Shown here: positions 23,073 through 39,060 of the stretch, piece after piece
How the letters are laid out: each line of letters begins with the position of its first letter
Position numbering within the stretch: the stretch's first letter is position 1
Source: Plantago major
Lineage: Eukaryota; Streptophyta; Magnoliopsida; Lamiales; Plantaginaceae
DNA: 64,000 bases
NCBI GenBank assembly: GCA_026545765.1
Contig: CM048840.1
Span: 2,501,265-2,565,264, forward strand
Reading direction: 5' to 3'
Program-made: the position numbers and the translations under genes
Notes under the pieces: model-generated
What the model was told of the DNA's origin: nothing
The model's database searches: none
The model's input: only the letters and a program-made list of their open reading frames with translations

Positions 23073-23731
23073 TGAGTGCATATAACATATTAATGAGTGC
23101 ACATGAAAAAATAGAATAGCCAGCCATACTGCAGATCCAGATATGAGCTTTGCCTTTAAGACTCCTCCTAACCTTACCTTTTTCTTGGCCCATCGCACCA
23201 AAACTTGTTCATTCTATATACTATACTAAAGATAAGATCGATGCTTTCAATGGTTAGTGAAGGCTTAATTGTATTGCTAGCATGCTATTAATGTCAAATA
23301 GTACAACTTCATTATCATATCACTGGATACATATATAATGTGATATGATTATTATGATGTATAGTAAATGCATGAATGAAAATCTTATACTATATGAATT
23401 ATAATCAAACAAGTGGGTGATTGAAGCTTGTAACACATGCATGATAAGTTAAAAATCAACAAAAAATATTGCATTATGTTATAGAATATGAGGATTCGAG
23501 GATAAGGGCATACTTCGTTTTCGATCCATCGCCTGAGGTTTTCTAAAAGATCGATTTCTCAAAACTCGTACATTGTTAATTATTTAAATTGTTCTCCAAT
23601 ATAAATGCCACATCACCAAAAACCTCACATAACTTCAGTGAGCCATGCTTGACATCATGTTTGGTCACAATATCTTTATCTTATTTGTTAGTATTTGAAA
23701 GTGTATACTATCTCCGAATGTTTTCCGAAAA

Positions 23732-23992
23732 TACTCCATCCATTTCAGAAAAAATGTTACATTTTACTATTCTGCGGCCAACTGTCTCCGCGTTTGACCA
23801 CAATTTACCCTTAAACGATATTAATAAATAAATTATTAAAATTATATAATGAAAATTTAGAAATTAAATTTTTATTATATGATTTTATTAAATTATTTAC
23901 TATTATCGTTTATGAGTAATTTGTGGTCAAACTCGAAGACAGTTGACCGATCAAAATCAAAATGTAACAATTTATCTGAAATTGAGGGAGTA
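23732..23992. mobile_element. Stowaway-like MITE, family with ATGTTACATTTTACTATT end
   Basis: Ends TACTCCATCCATTTCAGAA and TCTGAAATTGAGGGAGTA are inverted. The interior is a long palindrome around AAATTTTTATTATATGATTT. The sequence is nearly the same as the element at 54062-54318, so the two copies confirm a family. Confidence 0.85.
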
Positions 23993-25714
23993 TATTTTAC
24001 ACAGTAATCAATATATAACATAGTACATGCACAATAGGAACGCCGAAAAAAGCATGCTTTTCGGGGGCGGATATGTCACCTAGTTCTTGCATGATAATGT
24101 TTGGACTTTGGATTGGGCATAAATTGTAAATTGAGGTGGAAGATCCATATATATGATCACATTTATCTTTTCTTTCTTAGTTTCCTTTTTGTTTGAATCA
24201 TTTTTCAAGCTTATGTTCGGATATAGTACTTCTAATGATTTGTAAGAAAATTCCAAATCTAAGAAGCACTCCAACTGTTCATACATGTTTAGACATTATA
24301 ATAGCTGGCAGAGACACAACACATGGAAAAGTTTAACTCGTAATGACCATATGTGCAATTAATAGATTTATGATAGCTTTCTATAAAATTTTATGATTTC
24401 TATTTTTAACTTTAACACAAGCAAATGTGATTGTAATCAATAGAAACACGACTCATATGATTATATCTTCTTTAAATTTCAAAAAAAAAAAAAGAAGAAG
24501 AAGAAGCTAGCTGCTCAGGATTTTGAGTTAAAAGGTTTTACACTATCGGCTACTTGAGCTTTCATTTTTGTTTGGATTTGACGATATTTGAATTGAATTT
24601 GCAAAGTGAACACCGAATTAATTAATTATGTATGAAAATAACGGTCAAAATCTGGTACTAGTGTTGAAACTAATATAATGTCACCACTGATGATTATAAA
24701 TTAGTAGTGTAAGACTGAGTTTTAGTACTTACACCGTGTTAAAATGATAGAAAAACTTGACTATACAATATTGATAGTTTTGGTCCAATATACCCGATTG
24801 ACTACCCATATTAATTAGAATTGGTTTTGCATTTCTAAATATTTTATTATTAAAAACATGAACATTCATATATTTCAATATAGATAGAAGAGGAGTACGT
24901 CTATATTATTTTGGGACGAATAGTATGGATGTAATAAGATGTACCGTTGTGTTCGGAAATGGCAATTAATATGGTTTAATTAGTTGGAAGTGTAGTGAAA
25001 TTACAGATAAGAAACTAAGAATTAAGACCAAGTCCAAGCATGTGCAGCACCTAATAGATTATAGAGATCGAGCGATAAGGCTCATACTTGTCAATTGTTA
25101 CTTCTTATTTGATTTATTATTTCATGGAATGCAGATAACAGCTTTTTTTTGGAATTAAGTTGACTCTCTCGGCTCCCAACTAACTTAAGTAACTTTGCTT
25201 CATTTTTCAACAAATTAACTTTGGCCTATTTTTCACCATCAAGTAAAGCTATTTGCCTTTATACACCTCCCACGTTTCTAACCAACAATTCAACCATATC
25301 ACCGGTTCCTAGTGTTCTTTTTTATGCATTGGTATACTCTAAACTCAATATAATAATAAACAATTGGGCTACATGTAAATGATGGATAACTTCGTTAAAT
25401 GTTGGCGACATGTGTATGCAGTACGATTTGCAATGTAAGTGTAAAAGAAAATGGTTTTAGCGTACGTGCTGGATATTAAATTGACGATAGTGCCATTTTT
25501 TCAATGTTAGGGAAGATTGATCTTTCTAAAAATTTCACATGTACATATCATAGGATTGTAAACTCTTTTACACAGAATTTTATTTTTTCAAAAATGTATG
25601 TTTACGCTTTTATTGATTATGTTACGGACAATCAATTTTCAACATATAGATATATGCGAGTGAAAATTTGTGCTCGAGTTCCCACAGCACGGGGAATACA
25701 GTGCCAAATGAATA
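23993..25714. other. Intergenic, no gene seen
   Basis: AT-rich with an A tract and AAG run at 24481-24507. No supported gene. Confidence 0.5.
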
Positions 25715-25746
25715 GGGATGGGTGGGGTGTGGGTGGGGTGGGGTGG
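25715..25746 (+). other. Predicted G-quadruplex
   Basis: Six G runs of three or four lie within 32 bases (GGGATGGGTGGGGTGTGGG, then TGGGGTGGGG). It stands alone in AT-rich surroundings. A TATA-like CTATAAAGG lies about 120 bp downstream at 25869, but no gene follows. Confidence 0.6.
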
Positions 25747-26080
25747 TGAAGCGTTGATAGGGGACCATGGAGGGTTTGGAGGTAGCTTTGTTTCCAGCCA
25801 TGAAGAGATATATACGCATAGCAGAGCGCCACATTTTGTTACAGCTATTCAAGGATTCCAGTTGGACACTATAAAGGGCCCCTTTCTACTTAACCTCAAT
25901 AGACAGCAGCCCATTTCCATTTCCATCTAATAAATCATCAATTTTGGCAGCCACTGTTGGGCCATTAGGGTCCACTTTACAATTTATAATTGATTAACTA
26001 ACTCTCTATCAGTTCTCTCTCTCTCTCTCTCTTTTTTTTTTTTAATTTCTACCAGTACTGCTACGCGATTAATTCAAAGC

Positions 26081-26170
26081 ATGTCGAGATCCTTTTTGAG
26101 GCGGGTCTCGGTGATTGTTTTTACATCCACGGCGAATCCGAATCCTACCACTGGTACCAACAATTGTTGA
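26081..26170 (+). CDS. Possible 29-residue small ORF
   Basis: An ATG-to-stop frame encoding MSRSFLRRVSVIVFTSTANP followed by NPTTGTNNC. It follows a CT repeat and T tract (26005-26043) that could be a leader. The segment is GC-richer than its surroundings. No family is recognised and there is no splice or conservation evidence, so chance is the more likely explanation. Confidence 0.12.
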   Translation: MSRSFLRRVSVIVFTSTANPNPTTGTNNC

Positions 26171-26444
26171 TAACTCTCTATCAGTTCAAGTACTCCTAAA
26201 CATATTATTTAATGCCATGTTTTCCGCATGAATTTTGCCATTGTGTAACAACTAACAACTGCAAAATGGCAAGGATGCATGCTTAGACAACTTGCTAATA
26301 CAGGGCTTCAAAATGATCCCCTACATTTAACATTATAGCTTTCGATTCATACTCGTTCGACTTCACTCAATAACGTAATAACCTACAGATCATATAATTA
26401 GAGTTCACAATTTGCAAATTCATAAGGCAAAAAAATGAAAAAAC

Positions 26445-26655
26445 TATAGTGTTTATTTCTCAACTCTACACTATGCTACTCGAGTTGAATTACTATTTAT
26501 CAACTTAAAAACTCAACACTTCAACACTCAAATGTCCTACTAAATACTATAAATATCACAATTTAATACCAAACACAACTTCAGATTAATTAATATTTAT
26601 CAACTCCACAACTCAACTCGAGTTGAATTTACAGTTCGTAGTCAAACACGCGACA
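26445..26655. mobile_element. MITE-like segment with CAACTCGAGTTG palindromes
   Basis: GTGTTTATTTCTCAACTC at the left and an inverted GTGTTTGACTACGAACTG at the right enclose two ACTCGAGTTGAATT motifs. GTGTTTG-type ends are seen in plant hAT MITEs. The target duplication is not resolved. Confidence 0.4.
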
Positions 26656-26659
26656 CATA

Positions 26660-29355
<2,696 letters not shown>

Positions 29356-29627
29356 ATTTCATTCATCACGTGGGAAATGCATCTTACCCATCGTCAAACG
29401 AGTGAGACCCAACCCAAAGGCAACTTCGGAAACATTAAGCAAGTTTTTCAAACATTAGTCTCAGTGACATGTCTCGTCCGGGCACTAAACATGCATGGAC
29501 ACTAACACGTAAGCTAGCGAATTCCTTGTCTTATGGTTCATCAGTTATGGGGTCTTTTAGGATCCAAAAGTCAGCATAAAATTTATGGGGATATTGGTGA
29601 CATTGGAATTTTCAGATTTGTAAAAAG

Positions 29628-29872
29628 CTCTGTGTTTGATATTTTCAAATAAAGTAAATGGTTTTATAATACCTGATTCAAATCTAAATACAATGATTGC
29701 ATTACATAACTTTAATAATACAATGATCAGTATTCATAACTTTAATAATACTGATCTGAATTTATAACTATTCCAATACAATTATTGACATTTAACTCTA
29801 TCTGATTGACATATTACGTACTGAATACAAATTATTTGTATTTCTCGATATATAAAATACAGTCAAACAAAT
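29628..29872. mobile_element. Possible hAT-type MITE
   Basis: TGTGTTTGATATTTTCAAATA near the left and AATACAGTCAAACAAATT at the right are roughly inverted, around repeated ATAACTTTAATAATAC units. It is an eroded candidate. Confidence 0.35.
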
Positions 29873-31337
29873 TGGGGTGATTGGGTAAATAAGTAGAACA
29901 GTGAAATTAACTTTGCATAATCATTTTTTATGTTTAAAAGAGTTTGACCTTTTTATAAATAAAAGTATTTAGTTATTCTCTCTATTATCTACCCAAAATT
30001 TATCAGGATAAGACTCCATTGATATTCATAGGCTACTGCAAATCTGTCTTAATTTTCACATGTTGGGCCTGCCAGGTAAATATTGGTCCCGCAACTTTTA
30101 GTAATACCAAATGCACTACTTCGTCAATATAAACACATGTCCTCCATATAACAATTGCACATTCCATGCACATTACTTGTTGTCTAACACACCATCTTCC
30201 TTGATTATGACTTCCAACAATCAATATACTGGTACTAATTACATTCCATTAACTCTGGATATACTTATCAAATCATTTTTTTATACTATAAACATCCATG
30301 AATAATGAGGAAATTACGAATAAACTCGGCCCAGTTAAGTTTTTATCTATACACTCCCTCCGCTATTTCTGCCGTTAACAGATCAAAAGTCAACCAAGAA
30401 AATTATGAATTCATAAATATGTATATATAACGGGGGAATAATCCTGTAACATCCTAAATTACTTTTATGGGAATTTTTTTACGTAACCATTTTTTAGCTG
30501 TCGAATGTAGTAGGTACATGACGATTCAAATATTACAATGAAGGATACAATTTTGGAATGCAATATTATAACCAACAAACAAATTCAATCAATTAATCTA
30601 TACTACTTTTAAAAAGAAATAGCCATTTTTATCTCACATGAGGTAGTTTTTTTGGTGAGTTTACATATAAGACCCTTGCCATTCTTGAAATAACTGAATA
30701 TATTGGCTCAACGTGAATGTGGAAAAATCTGAAGTTTGGAGGCTAAATTTGTCATTTTACATCATCTTCGGCAGTTGTAATACCAAAATTTTGATTACCC
30801 GGTTGTACCCTCAACTCACAATACAATGGAAAGTTACAGAGGATTAATATTGTAATTTATCACAAATAGAATCTGTTCCATCTAAAACTCAACACCCAGG
30901 TCATTTGAGTTATCAAATCTGCACCTATTTCCACAGAAGAAGAAAAACTCAACCTCCAAATAAAGCATGCATGTGATTCTTTCTCCAACAATTAAGGTGT
31001 GTATTTCTTTGCTTCAATCAATATTTATACTATCACTCCATCAATTAATGTACAATGGCATGTTCAAATTGAAATTCAACTATTTTCAGTTGTAGCTATA
31101 TGTTTTCCCTCTGTACTCATTCCGTAAATTGTGTATATATGCATTATCTGTCAGTTGCGTTTCCATTGATCTGTTCAACTTAGAATGTTATCTCTTACGG
31201 CGTACTAATATACAGACAATTTCCATTACTTAACTGTTTGTGTATTATTAGTTCAATATATGAGTTTTTGAGAATTTATTTTGTGTCAAGAATCAAGATT
31301 TGATTACATAAGTGGTCGTTTGTTCATCAGTCCTTTA
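29873..31337. other. Intergenic, no gene seen
   Basis: AT-rich. A short MITE-end-like CACTCCCTCCGCTATTTC occurs at 30353. No gene is supported. Confidence 0.5.
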
Positions 31338-32503
31338 GAACACTCCCAATGGGTCGTCGCGACGACCGTGAATAATTAACGATTGTGGTGGCCGGTGATT
31401 TAACGACTGCAGAAAAAAATCGCATTAAATGCGTCGGACGACCGTGAATAGTGTTTTTAATTATTTTTTTTAGCTTGCTTCACATATTATAAGAGTGTTT
31501 AGAAGTTGAAATTACTCAAATTGGATTCTTAAAACTCGTTTTATAATTTATTGAGATTGAAATCAGAATGAAAAAAATGAGAAAAAAACAGAACAAATCT
31601 AGTACAAGATATGGATAATGACATTGAAGGATTGTTGTCTGCACTTTATGAGGATAGATACCATTGGATACCTGACTACACAACATCAAACCTCATTCCA
31701 AGGATTGAATTTCAAGGTGAATCGTTTCACTATAAATAGACTACACTTATTCATCCAAACCTCACACTCAACAACTCAATATCAGATCAAATTTCCAACT
31801 CAAACACTCTTTGCAAATACGGATCGTATTGCTCTAAAGCTTCGACGATCCGGAGAAACAATGGCCTTTGCATCCTGAACTGACGTCGGAACTTGACCGC
31901 TCCCCATGTTGGACGTTCAACAAAGTAATCGTTATCGAGTAGAACAACAAACTGTTCCCTCTTCCGATCAATGTATTCACGCGTATACCCCGACCTCCTT
32001 CGTGGATTTTGTTGCTCGCAGTGGTTGATTATGTGAGGAGTGGCTTGAATAAGAAGTTTGGTAGCACGGGTATAGTAATCAGTTTGTGTGCTTGAAGAGG
32101 AAGAAGAGGAATCAGCATATTGTGCAAACTCATCATCATCGGAACTAGATGATGATAAGTTGTTGATGTAGTGATTAATTGCAGACATGTTTGGATATGC
32201 GTTTGAGTTTAGAAACGTTTTGAGTTTAAGAAATGGAAGATGAGAGGAAATTGAGGTGTGGTGAAATGAGTTGTGAATGAGTTGTATTTATAGATCTCGA
32301 AAAAATATAGCCGTTGGGGTATTTTTTTATTTAATATTACTTTATAAATTAATTTAATTTTTTTTTAAAAGGTGGGGCCTAGCCGTTGGGCTGGGGCCCA
32401 GCCCAACGGCCGGGACGGCCGAGGCCCCGAATTAAGGCTGAATTCGGGGCCAGCCGTGCCTCACGGCCGGCCGGCGCCACGACCACTCCCATTGGGAGTG
32501 GTC
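31338..32503 (-). mobile_element. PIF/Harbinger DNA transposon, truncated
   Basis: The terminal inverted repeats are GAACACTCCCAATGGG and, inverted at the right, GACCACTCCCAATGGG. TTA flanks both ends (31335-31337 and 32504-32506), the 3-bp T-W-A target duplication of PIF/Harbinger elements. The 1166-bp element has GC-rich subterminal sequence (32365-32490) in otherwise AT-rich DNA and carries the 5' end of a Harbinger transposase. Two TATA boxes face inward, CTATAAATAG on the plus strand (31731) and CTATAAATAC on the minus strand (about 32291). These may be the remains of the two promoters for the transposase and the Myb-like ORF of an autonomous parent. Confidence 0.88.
31787..32188 (-). 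pseudogene. N-terminal fragment of a Harbinger-type transposase
   Basis: A 133-codon frame starts at ATG 32188, about 100 bp after a minus-strand TATA box. It has an acidic Ser-rich N-terminus (SSSSSDDDEFAQYADSSSSS) and then SGYTREYIDRKREQF and FRRQFRMQRPLFLRIVEALE, the conserved start of plant HARBI1/ALP1-like transposases. Family proteins are about 400 residues. This frame stops soon after that block and lacks the DDE catalytic domain. The sequence beyond the break looks like the 5' leader of the other transcription unit, so an internal deletion joined the two. It is not catalytic. Confidence 0.78.
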
Positions 32504-32570
32504 TTACTATCACTGTTCTAATAATTTGTTTATTTCAAATGGTTGGATGTGAAGGTTAATTACAAGTTGT

Positions 32571-32650
32571 TTGACAAGCGATTAAAATCAAGTAAACTAT
32601 ATTAAAATAGGTGTTTTTAACCAGGTTTTGATGGTTTTAATCGCTTGCCA
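32571..32650. repeat. ~80-bp imperfect hairpin
   Basis: ACAAGCGATTAAAATCAA pairs with TTGATGGTTTTAATCGCTTG, separated by about 40 bases. It could be a short MITE remnant. A microRNA-like foldback is possible but unsupported. Confidence 0.45.
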
Positions 32651-34789
32651 ATTAATTAGTGTTCTAGAATATATTTAAGTTGTGCATTAATTAGCAATTG
32701 TTATTAACTTTACAGTGGATGTGTCTTACTAATTATTTTTTGGAAACTGGATGTTGAATTATTTTGGAAACTGTTGTTTAGTCAGAATTTTATACACACA
32801 GCCAGATGGATTTTTCTTCTATCATGGTGAAATCCTGGACAACACATATAATTTTCAAATAAAATCAATTAATGTTAGAAGCGTTATCAATATATCTTAC
32901 CAAATTATATACATTTATGCAAAAATGCGGCTATCCGCGTGTTATTGTTGCTTGTACCTACAAACAAAAAGATCACAACTAGAAATATCAAACGAACAAC
33001 AGAGTATGAAATGGAAACTGGACTCCTTTAATGTGAGATCATTTAATATGAGTAGATAAATTCCACAACTCTCCAGAAAGTCTGAGCTTATAAACGAGAT
33101 GAAATTATTTCATAAATTAGAACCCCAATCAATGTTGAGGGATCGATCGTATCCCATTGTCGACTGCATATCCAATATCAATATTCCAATAAATCAGAGA
33201 TAATATGAGCGAAGATAAAAATAGAGAACGGGTTCTCGCCCCAATTCATCAAACCGATGGCCTGAAATTGTGCATGGGCCGCTTCACCCAAAAAAAACAG
33301 GTCTGTAAGTGCAGAGGAAATTTTGGATCAATGTATCCAGAAATTAACATGCATGGTAATATGATATTAATTGAATTCATTATATATACAGATAAAGTCA
33401 ACAAAATGGGTTTGGATTTTTTTGATGAATTCAACAGTGTACCTGCTCGGCGTGTATGGGTAATGCGCTGGATTCAATCCCTTAAACTCCACGCAACGTC
33501 AACTATTGTCAAACTAAATCTTTATAATTCAAATATTTATTTCCTATGCATAATACTACATGATGCACCACAAATAATAATAAATGAGAATACTATGCCT
33601 ACGTGTGTTACAAAACATGCGTATGTATGTCAGCATGTGCAATCATATCAAATTATCGACTTCTAGTTATACTAGTAAAATAACGTAGCTGGAGTAATTG
33701 CATCGTTCAAAGTTTAAAGGGACGGAAAACACTATATACACTAAAAGGTAAATATTTTTCTTTCAAAAATTCATTTGAAAGTATGATTGCTCAGAAGACA
33801 GAAGTAATACTAGAAGGGTGATCCATTTAGAAATATCTCGATGCGTCAGAAGTGAGGACAACATGTGTGTGGGTAAATATCTTCATATAATTAATTAAAC
33901 GTGCTTGATATAGAGCAACTTTAGAATGAGTGGAAGTTTTATGGTGCTTGCAAATGTGTTTTGTTAAATGATACGTGTTGGTATATTGGACCAACATATT
34001 ATTCGTAGAGTAGCTCAAGAGCAACTGCACGTGACTTGAAGGGTGGCCTCCATTGAATGGTCATCATGGAATTACATTAGTTATCTAATAAACGGTGTTA
34101 TATGTTCAACTGAACTAACCACATTCTTTAACAATTGATACTTGTTAAATAATGTCACTACTCGAAAATTCATGTTGCGTATTAAAAATGATTATATTAG
34201 TATATAAGACCGGAGGAGGTTGCGGTGATGGTGTTCTGGTCGACGTTGAGGTTGTTCGACCTTTATCGAAGGCTCTATGGCATGGAAATGTTGCTCTGAT
34301 TGGTTTTCTCATCTTCAAGTTTATTTAGTTTCATGGTCTTGTCCTTTAGGTGATGCACTTGCCCTTTATTGGACGATTTGTTAGGTCAGGTGTTTCACAC
34401 TTAGTATATGATATGTCGACTAATCCAAGCGAACAATATAGTATACCTCTACCTGACGGTCGTTAATTTTTAAAGTCGAGTATAGAGTCTATTACTGCCA
34501 CATTCTAATGATATTATTGGACTGGTAGGTATATTAGTAATGGGCTGCCTTGCTGAACCCAATCCACAATTCAGCCTGTTAACCATGCACATTTAGATCC
34601 AGGTATTTTGAGCCAACCGAGCTATAAATTAATTTTGAAAAGATCAACTCAAATCATATAAAGATATATAGTACTACTCTTAATCAAGTTTGATTTTCGA
34701 TAATTTGTAGTTTATAATATAGTTTGGTGCAGTTTAGTTTGGTCTAAAATCTAAATCCTTTCTTTCCGTACATTTCGTTTTACACTAGT
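32651..34789. other. Intergenic, one long unexplained frame
   Basis: AT-rich. A 153-codon plus-strand frame at 33205-33666 is the longest unexplained frame in the window outside the genes. It starts MSEDKNRERVLAPIHQTDG and has Cys/Lys/Arg-rich patches but no recognised domain, promoter or splice context. It is more likely chance or a repeat remnant than a gene. Confidence 0.4.
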
Positions 34790-34880
34790 AATAACCCGTG
34801 GCGATGCCACAGTATAGTTTACTTTTAATAATAAACTAAAAGGGGATGATAAAATAAATTAATCGAGAAAGTAAGGTAGT
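34790..34880. repeat. Outlying copy of the 36-40 kb repeat family
   Basis: ACCCGTGGCGATGCCACAGT, then AGTTTACTTTTAATAATAAA and AATAAATTAATCGA, matches the segment at 36525-36595 and 38045-38105. It seems to keep the family's head, ACCCGTGGCGATGCCAC. Confidence 0.5.
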
Positions 34881-35094
34881 CAAATTTATGTGACCAACGT
34901 TGGTTACAGTGTCAGTCGGTAGTCCTTCTTAATCCAATATTATATCATTGAGTGTTTATGCTAACTATATGAAATGTAAAAATAGTAAATATCTTAATCC
35001 ATAACGTACCCGACCTGTCAATTAGTAACATGTAAATATCTTTTGAAAAAAATTGTATCCCTCAAACCGAACCAAAATAAAATACAAAAGTATA

Positions 35095-35560
35095 CAACAT
35101 AATCAATAGGGTTGTTTCCAACAACCCTGCGATGGTATGTGGTCACTCCGCCACACACAAAAGAATATTATACAAACATAATTTCACATGTTACGATTAT
35201 TTTTTCCAATCCACCGGTTCCTAAACAACCCCACGGTGGTATGCATCACCCCACAAAGACACAAAAATTATTATTCTACAAACATAACTTCACATGGTGC
35301 GGTTGTTCCTCCGCCTCCCATGACTCGTTATGGAGATCAAGAAAGTAAAGAGAAGATCGAAGAGAGTTTCCCTACCTAGAGAGTATTAGATCCCCAGGCT
35401 CGTTATGGATCAAGAAAGTAGAGAGAAAATGGAAGAGCCCCGGGAAAAAATGTAATTTTTACTAAATTGATCATTAACTGTTGCGGTCGGGTCTTGTAAC
35501 AAAGGTATGGAACGGGTTCGAGTATATGCCAGACCGGACCTGAACATCATTATTTCGAAC
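35095..35560. repeat. Tandem repeat, same family as 9.7-10.1 kb
   Basis: Two ~110-bp units contain ACAAACATAATTTCACATG / ACAAACATAACTTCACATG and CAACCCTGCGATGGTATG / CAACCCCACGGTGGTATG. The flanking GGTATGGAACGGGTTCGAG...GAACATCATTATTTCGAA matches 10039-10092. Confidence 0.6.
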
Positions 35561-36329
35561 GGGGTTGAATTCGGGTTGGATAGAACCAGTCCTTCCAGCC
35601 AGAAACAGTAGAGAAGAGAACCCTTATACTTCATCTTACCGATCGAATCTTATACATAAATAAAAGGAAATTGAAGGTCTTCACATGCAAAATGTTGTTG
35701 ATAGACATGTAGAGATAAATCACCACCAATTAACTCACGTGTATCTATTCTATCTTCTGAAACTGAAAAGAGCACGTCTAGGAGAAAATAATTTAAAAAT
35801 CACATAGTGAAAATAAAAGCATAAAACGGGAATAAAAGTTAAACCTTAGAGATCTTTATAAACATTTAAATTATAATCAAAGCTCGTATACATCATCAAC
35901 TTACTCATCTGTATTTTATTTACTACTAAGTCGCAAGGTACTTTAGCCACATTTCGTCAATGATACACTAACTCAGCTAATTTACGTGATGGTGGAGAAC
36001 GAACATGTGCTCAAGGTTATTCTTCCTTATCCAAGTCGTGTAGTGTTGACTCTGCATTTTTCCGCATCAACCTCTACCAATTAAGAAACACAAATAAATG
36101 GTATTCCTTTCGTATCCAAGTCAAATATGTCCCAAATAATAGTTTACAACTACTCCAACCCCATATGATGGAGCCTATTCTCAAAAAATAGAAACATCAA
36201 ATTTATCTTGATCCATATCAAATAAAAAAATAATAATAATAACAACTCAAGAAGATTATGCATAGAGTTGCATTTAAGTACACAATTATAGTAGATATTG
36301 TTGTTAGCCGACTTTATGAAAACATGCGA

Positions 36330-39060
36330 GTCATAAAGTCGAAAAGTTTTAGATGAATTCGTCTTGGCACGACAAATTTAAATATATGTTCAAAATATTT
36401 TCGGAGTTTTGTATATAAATTTATATGAGATTTAATAAAAACTATATAATGCAGCCAATATACAAAAAATAAATAATGAAAGATATACTGGCTGAAAATG
36501 CAACTAATTTCATAAAATTTATGTGGCGATGACATGATATAGTTTACGTTTAATAATAAATAGAAATAGAAAGATAAAATAAATTAATCGAAACAACCCT
36601 TGGGGTGGATAATACAAATCTACCAAACCAACATCATCATAAGAATACCCAACTCATAATCTCTGTGCTAAAACGCTAGCCTCACGTTGGAATAAAATTC
36701 TCCATCAAATACCTGAATTTCTTAGAAAAGTGAAACAAGTGTGCAAAGTTAAAATTTGTCGATTTAAGAGCAATCACGTTCATTTTAGGAAAGATTTAAA
36801 AAATCAAGAAGCAATCTTTCCTAATATAAGCACGATTGCTTTCAATGTAACAAATGTTTCTCTCGATTTAACATCACCCTTTTCAATTACTATATGTTGC
36901 CACTCAAAATATTGAACAAATGTATTTTTAAAATTCTATTATTTCATTTTATCTTATATAATAAATTTATATTTTAATTTAATGAATAAAATGATTTATT
37001 TAATTAATAATAATAATCTAGATTGGTCTATGGATTTGTGAATTCAAATATACATTAAAAACTCCATACAGTAATATCGTTGGGACTGGCAAAAAAAATT
37101 CTTATAAAGAGTTTATTTCTACATAGAGTTTTTTTAAAACTTTTATACATAAATTGGGACCGTAAGTTTTTATTATTATAGAGAGTTTATTCCTTTATAG
37201 AGTATTCTTTTAGGGGGGTTTTTACTGTATGTTCAAAATATGTTTCGGAATTTTGTATTTAAATTTATATGAGATTTAGTAACAATTATATATGCAGTGA
37301 ACATACAAAAATAAACATTGAAAGATATACTCGTTGAGAATGCAATTAATTCCACAAAATTCCACGTAGGATTGAATTTAATAAATTCTCTATTTATAAA
37401 ATTTCATTATTTCATTTTATCTTATTTGATAAATTTTTATTTTATTTCAATGAATTAAAAAATTATTTAATTAATAATAGTATTCAAGATTGGTGTCTAT
37501 GGATTCGTCTTGTCACAGCGAATTCAAATATATGTTCAAAATATTTTTTGAAATTTTGTAAATAAAGTTATATGAGTTTTAATAAAAACTATATATATAG
37601 TTAACATACAAAAAAATAACAATTAAATATATACTGACTAAAATACAACTAATTACAGAAAATTCCACATAGGACTGAATGGATCTGGTGAGCTTTAGCC
37701 CCTTGTGCTTTACATAATATATATATGGATGGATAGATGGAATGGATGGATGGATGGATACACTAAATATGATCTTAACTGGTTATGGACTTTTCCAAAC
37801 CACAATTAATCCAATTTTCCCTGTCAAAGACAATCATTGAAGTCTTCACATGCGAGTGATAAAGTTGAAAAGATTTAGATGAATTCGTCTTGGCACGGCG
37901 AATTTAAATATATGTTTAAAATATTTTTCATATTTTTCTATATAAATTTATATGAGATTTAATAAAAATATATATGCAGCCAATATACAAAAAATAAACA
38001 GTGAAAGATATATTGGCTGAAAATGAAACTAACTCCACAAAATTCTTCGCCATTTACGTTTAATAATAAATAGAAATGGAAGGACAAAATAAATTAATCG
38101 AGGCAACCCCTGGGGTGGTATGTGCTCCCCACATAACGATCTTGGTGTGGATAATACAAATATACCAAACCAACATCATCATAAGAAAATCCAACTGATA
38201 ATTAATTTATGTGCTAAAACGTTAGACTCTCGTTTAACCAGCTGGCAAAACTTAATTCTCAATCAAATACCTGAATTTCTTTGAAAAGTGAAACAAAAGG
38301 GCAAAGCTAAAATTTATCGGTTTAAGATATTTAATCACAAAGAACAATCACTTTCAATTACTACATGTTGCCACTCAAAATCTTGAACAAATTTAGTTTT
38401 AAATTTGGTTGGCTAACCTTCCGCATTTTCTACAACCTAGACATAAAATTTTGTCACCAAGCTATAACATTGCCCTCATGATCCCTAGCAACAACACTAA
38501 TACGTTCCCCTATTCGTCAATGCTCAACCGTATCAAAATTTTACATATGATGGCTGGAATTTGAATGAATCTGGTGGGATTTAGCCCATCAGCTTTATAT
38601 TATCTTATTTAGTAAATTTATATTTTTATTTTAGTGAATAAAATGATTTATTTAATTAATAATAATAATTTAGATTGGTGTCTGTAGATTCGTCTTGTCA
38701 CGGTGAATTCAAATATATGTTCAAAGTATTTTTCGGAGTTTTGTAGATAAAAATTTATATGACATTCAATAAAAACTATATCGCAGCCAACATACCAAAA
38801 ATAAATTATATTCAGGACTGGTGCCTATGGATTCGTCTTTTTACCACGAATTCAAATATATGTTCAAAATATTTTTCGAATTTTTGTAGATAAAGTTATA
38901 TGAGATTGAATAAAAACTATATATGTAGTCAACATACAAAAAATAACAATGAAATATATACTGACTAAAGTACAACTAATTCCATGAAATTCCACGAAGG
39001 ACTGAATTAATCTGGTGAGGTTTAAACCCTTGTGCTTTACATAATATATGGATGAATGGA
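36330..39060. repeat. Duplicated repeat field, ~1.5-kb period
   Basis: The block GAATTCGTCTTGGCACGGCG...TTCAAAATATTTTTCG...ATATGAGATTTAATAAAAAC...CAACATACAAAAAATAA recurs near 36350, 37230 (partial), 37505, 37870, 38690 and 38830, with a further copy at 39985-40080. A larger block is duplicated: 36525-36910 matches 38040-38400 (AATAAATTAATCGA, CCAAACCAACATCATCATAA, ATCAAATACCTGAATTTCTT). The offset is about 1.5 kb, so a compound unit has been tandemly duplicated. No coding sequence is seen. The family is probably a non-autonomous element of unknown class. Confidence 0.75.
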
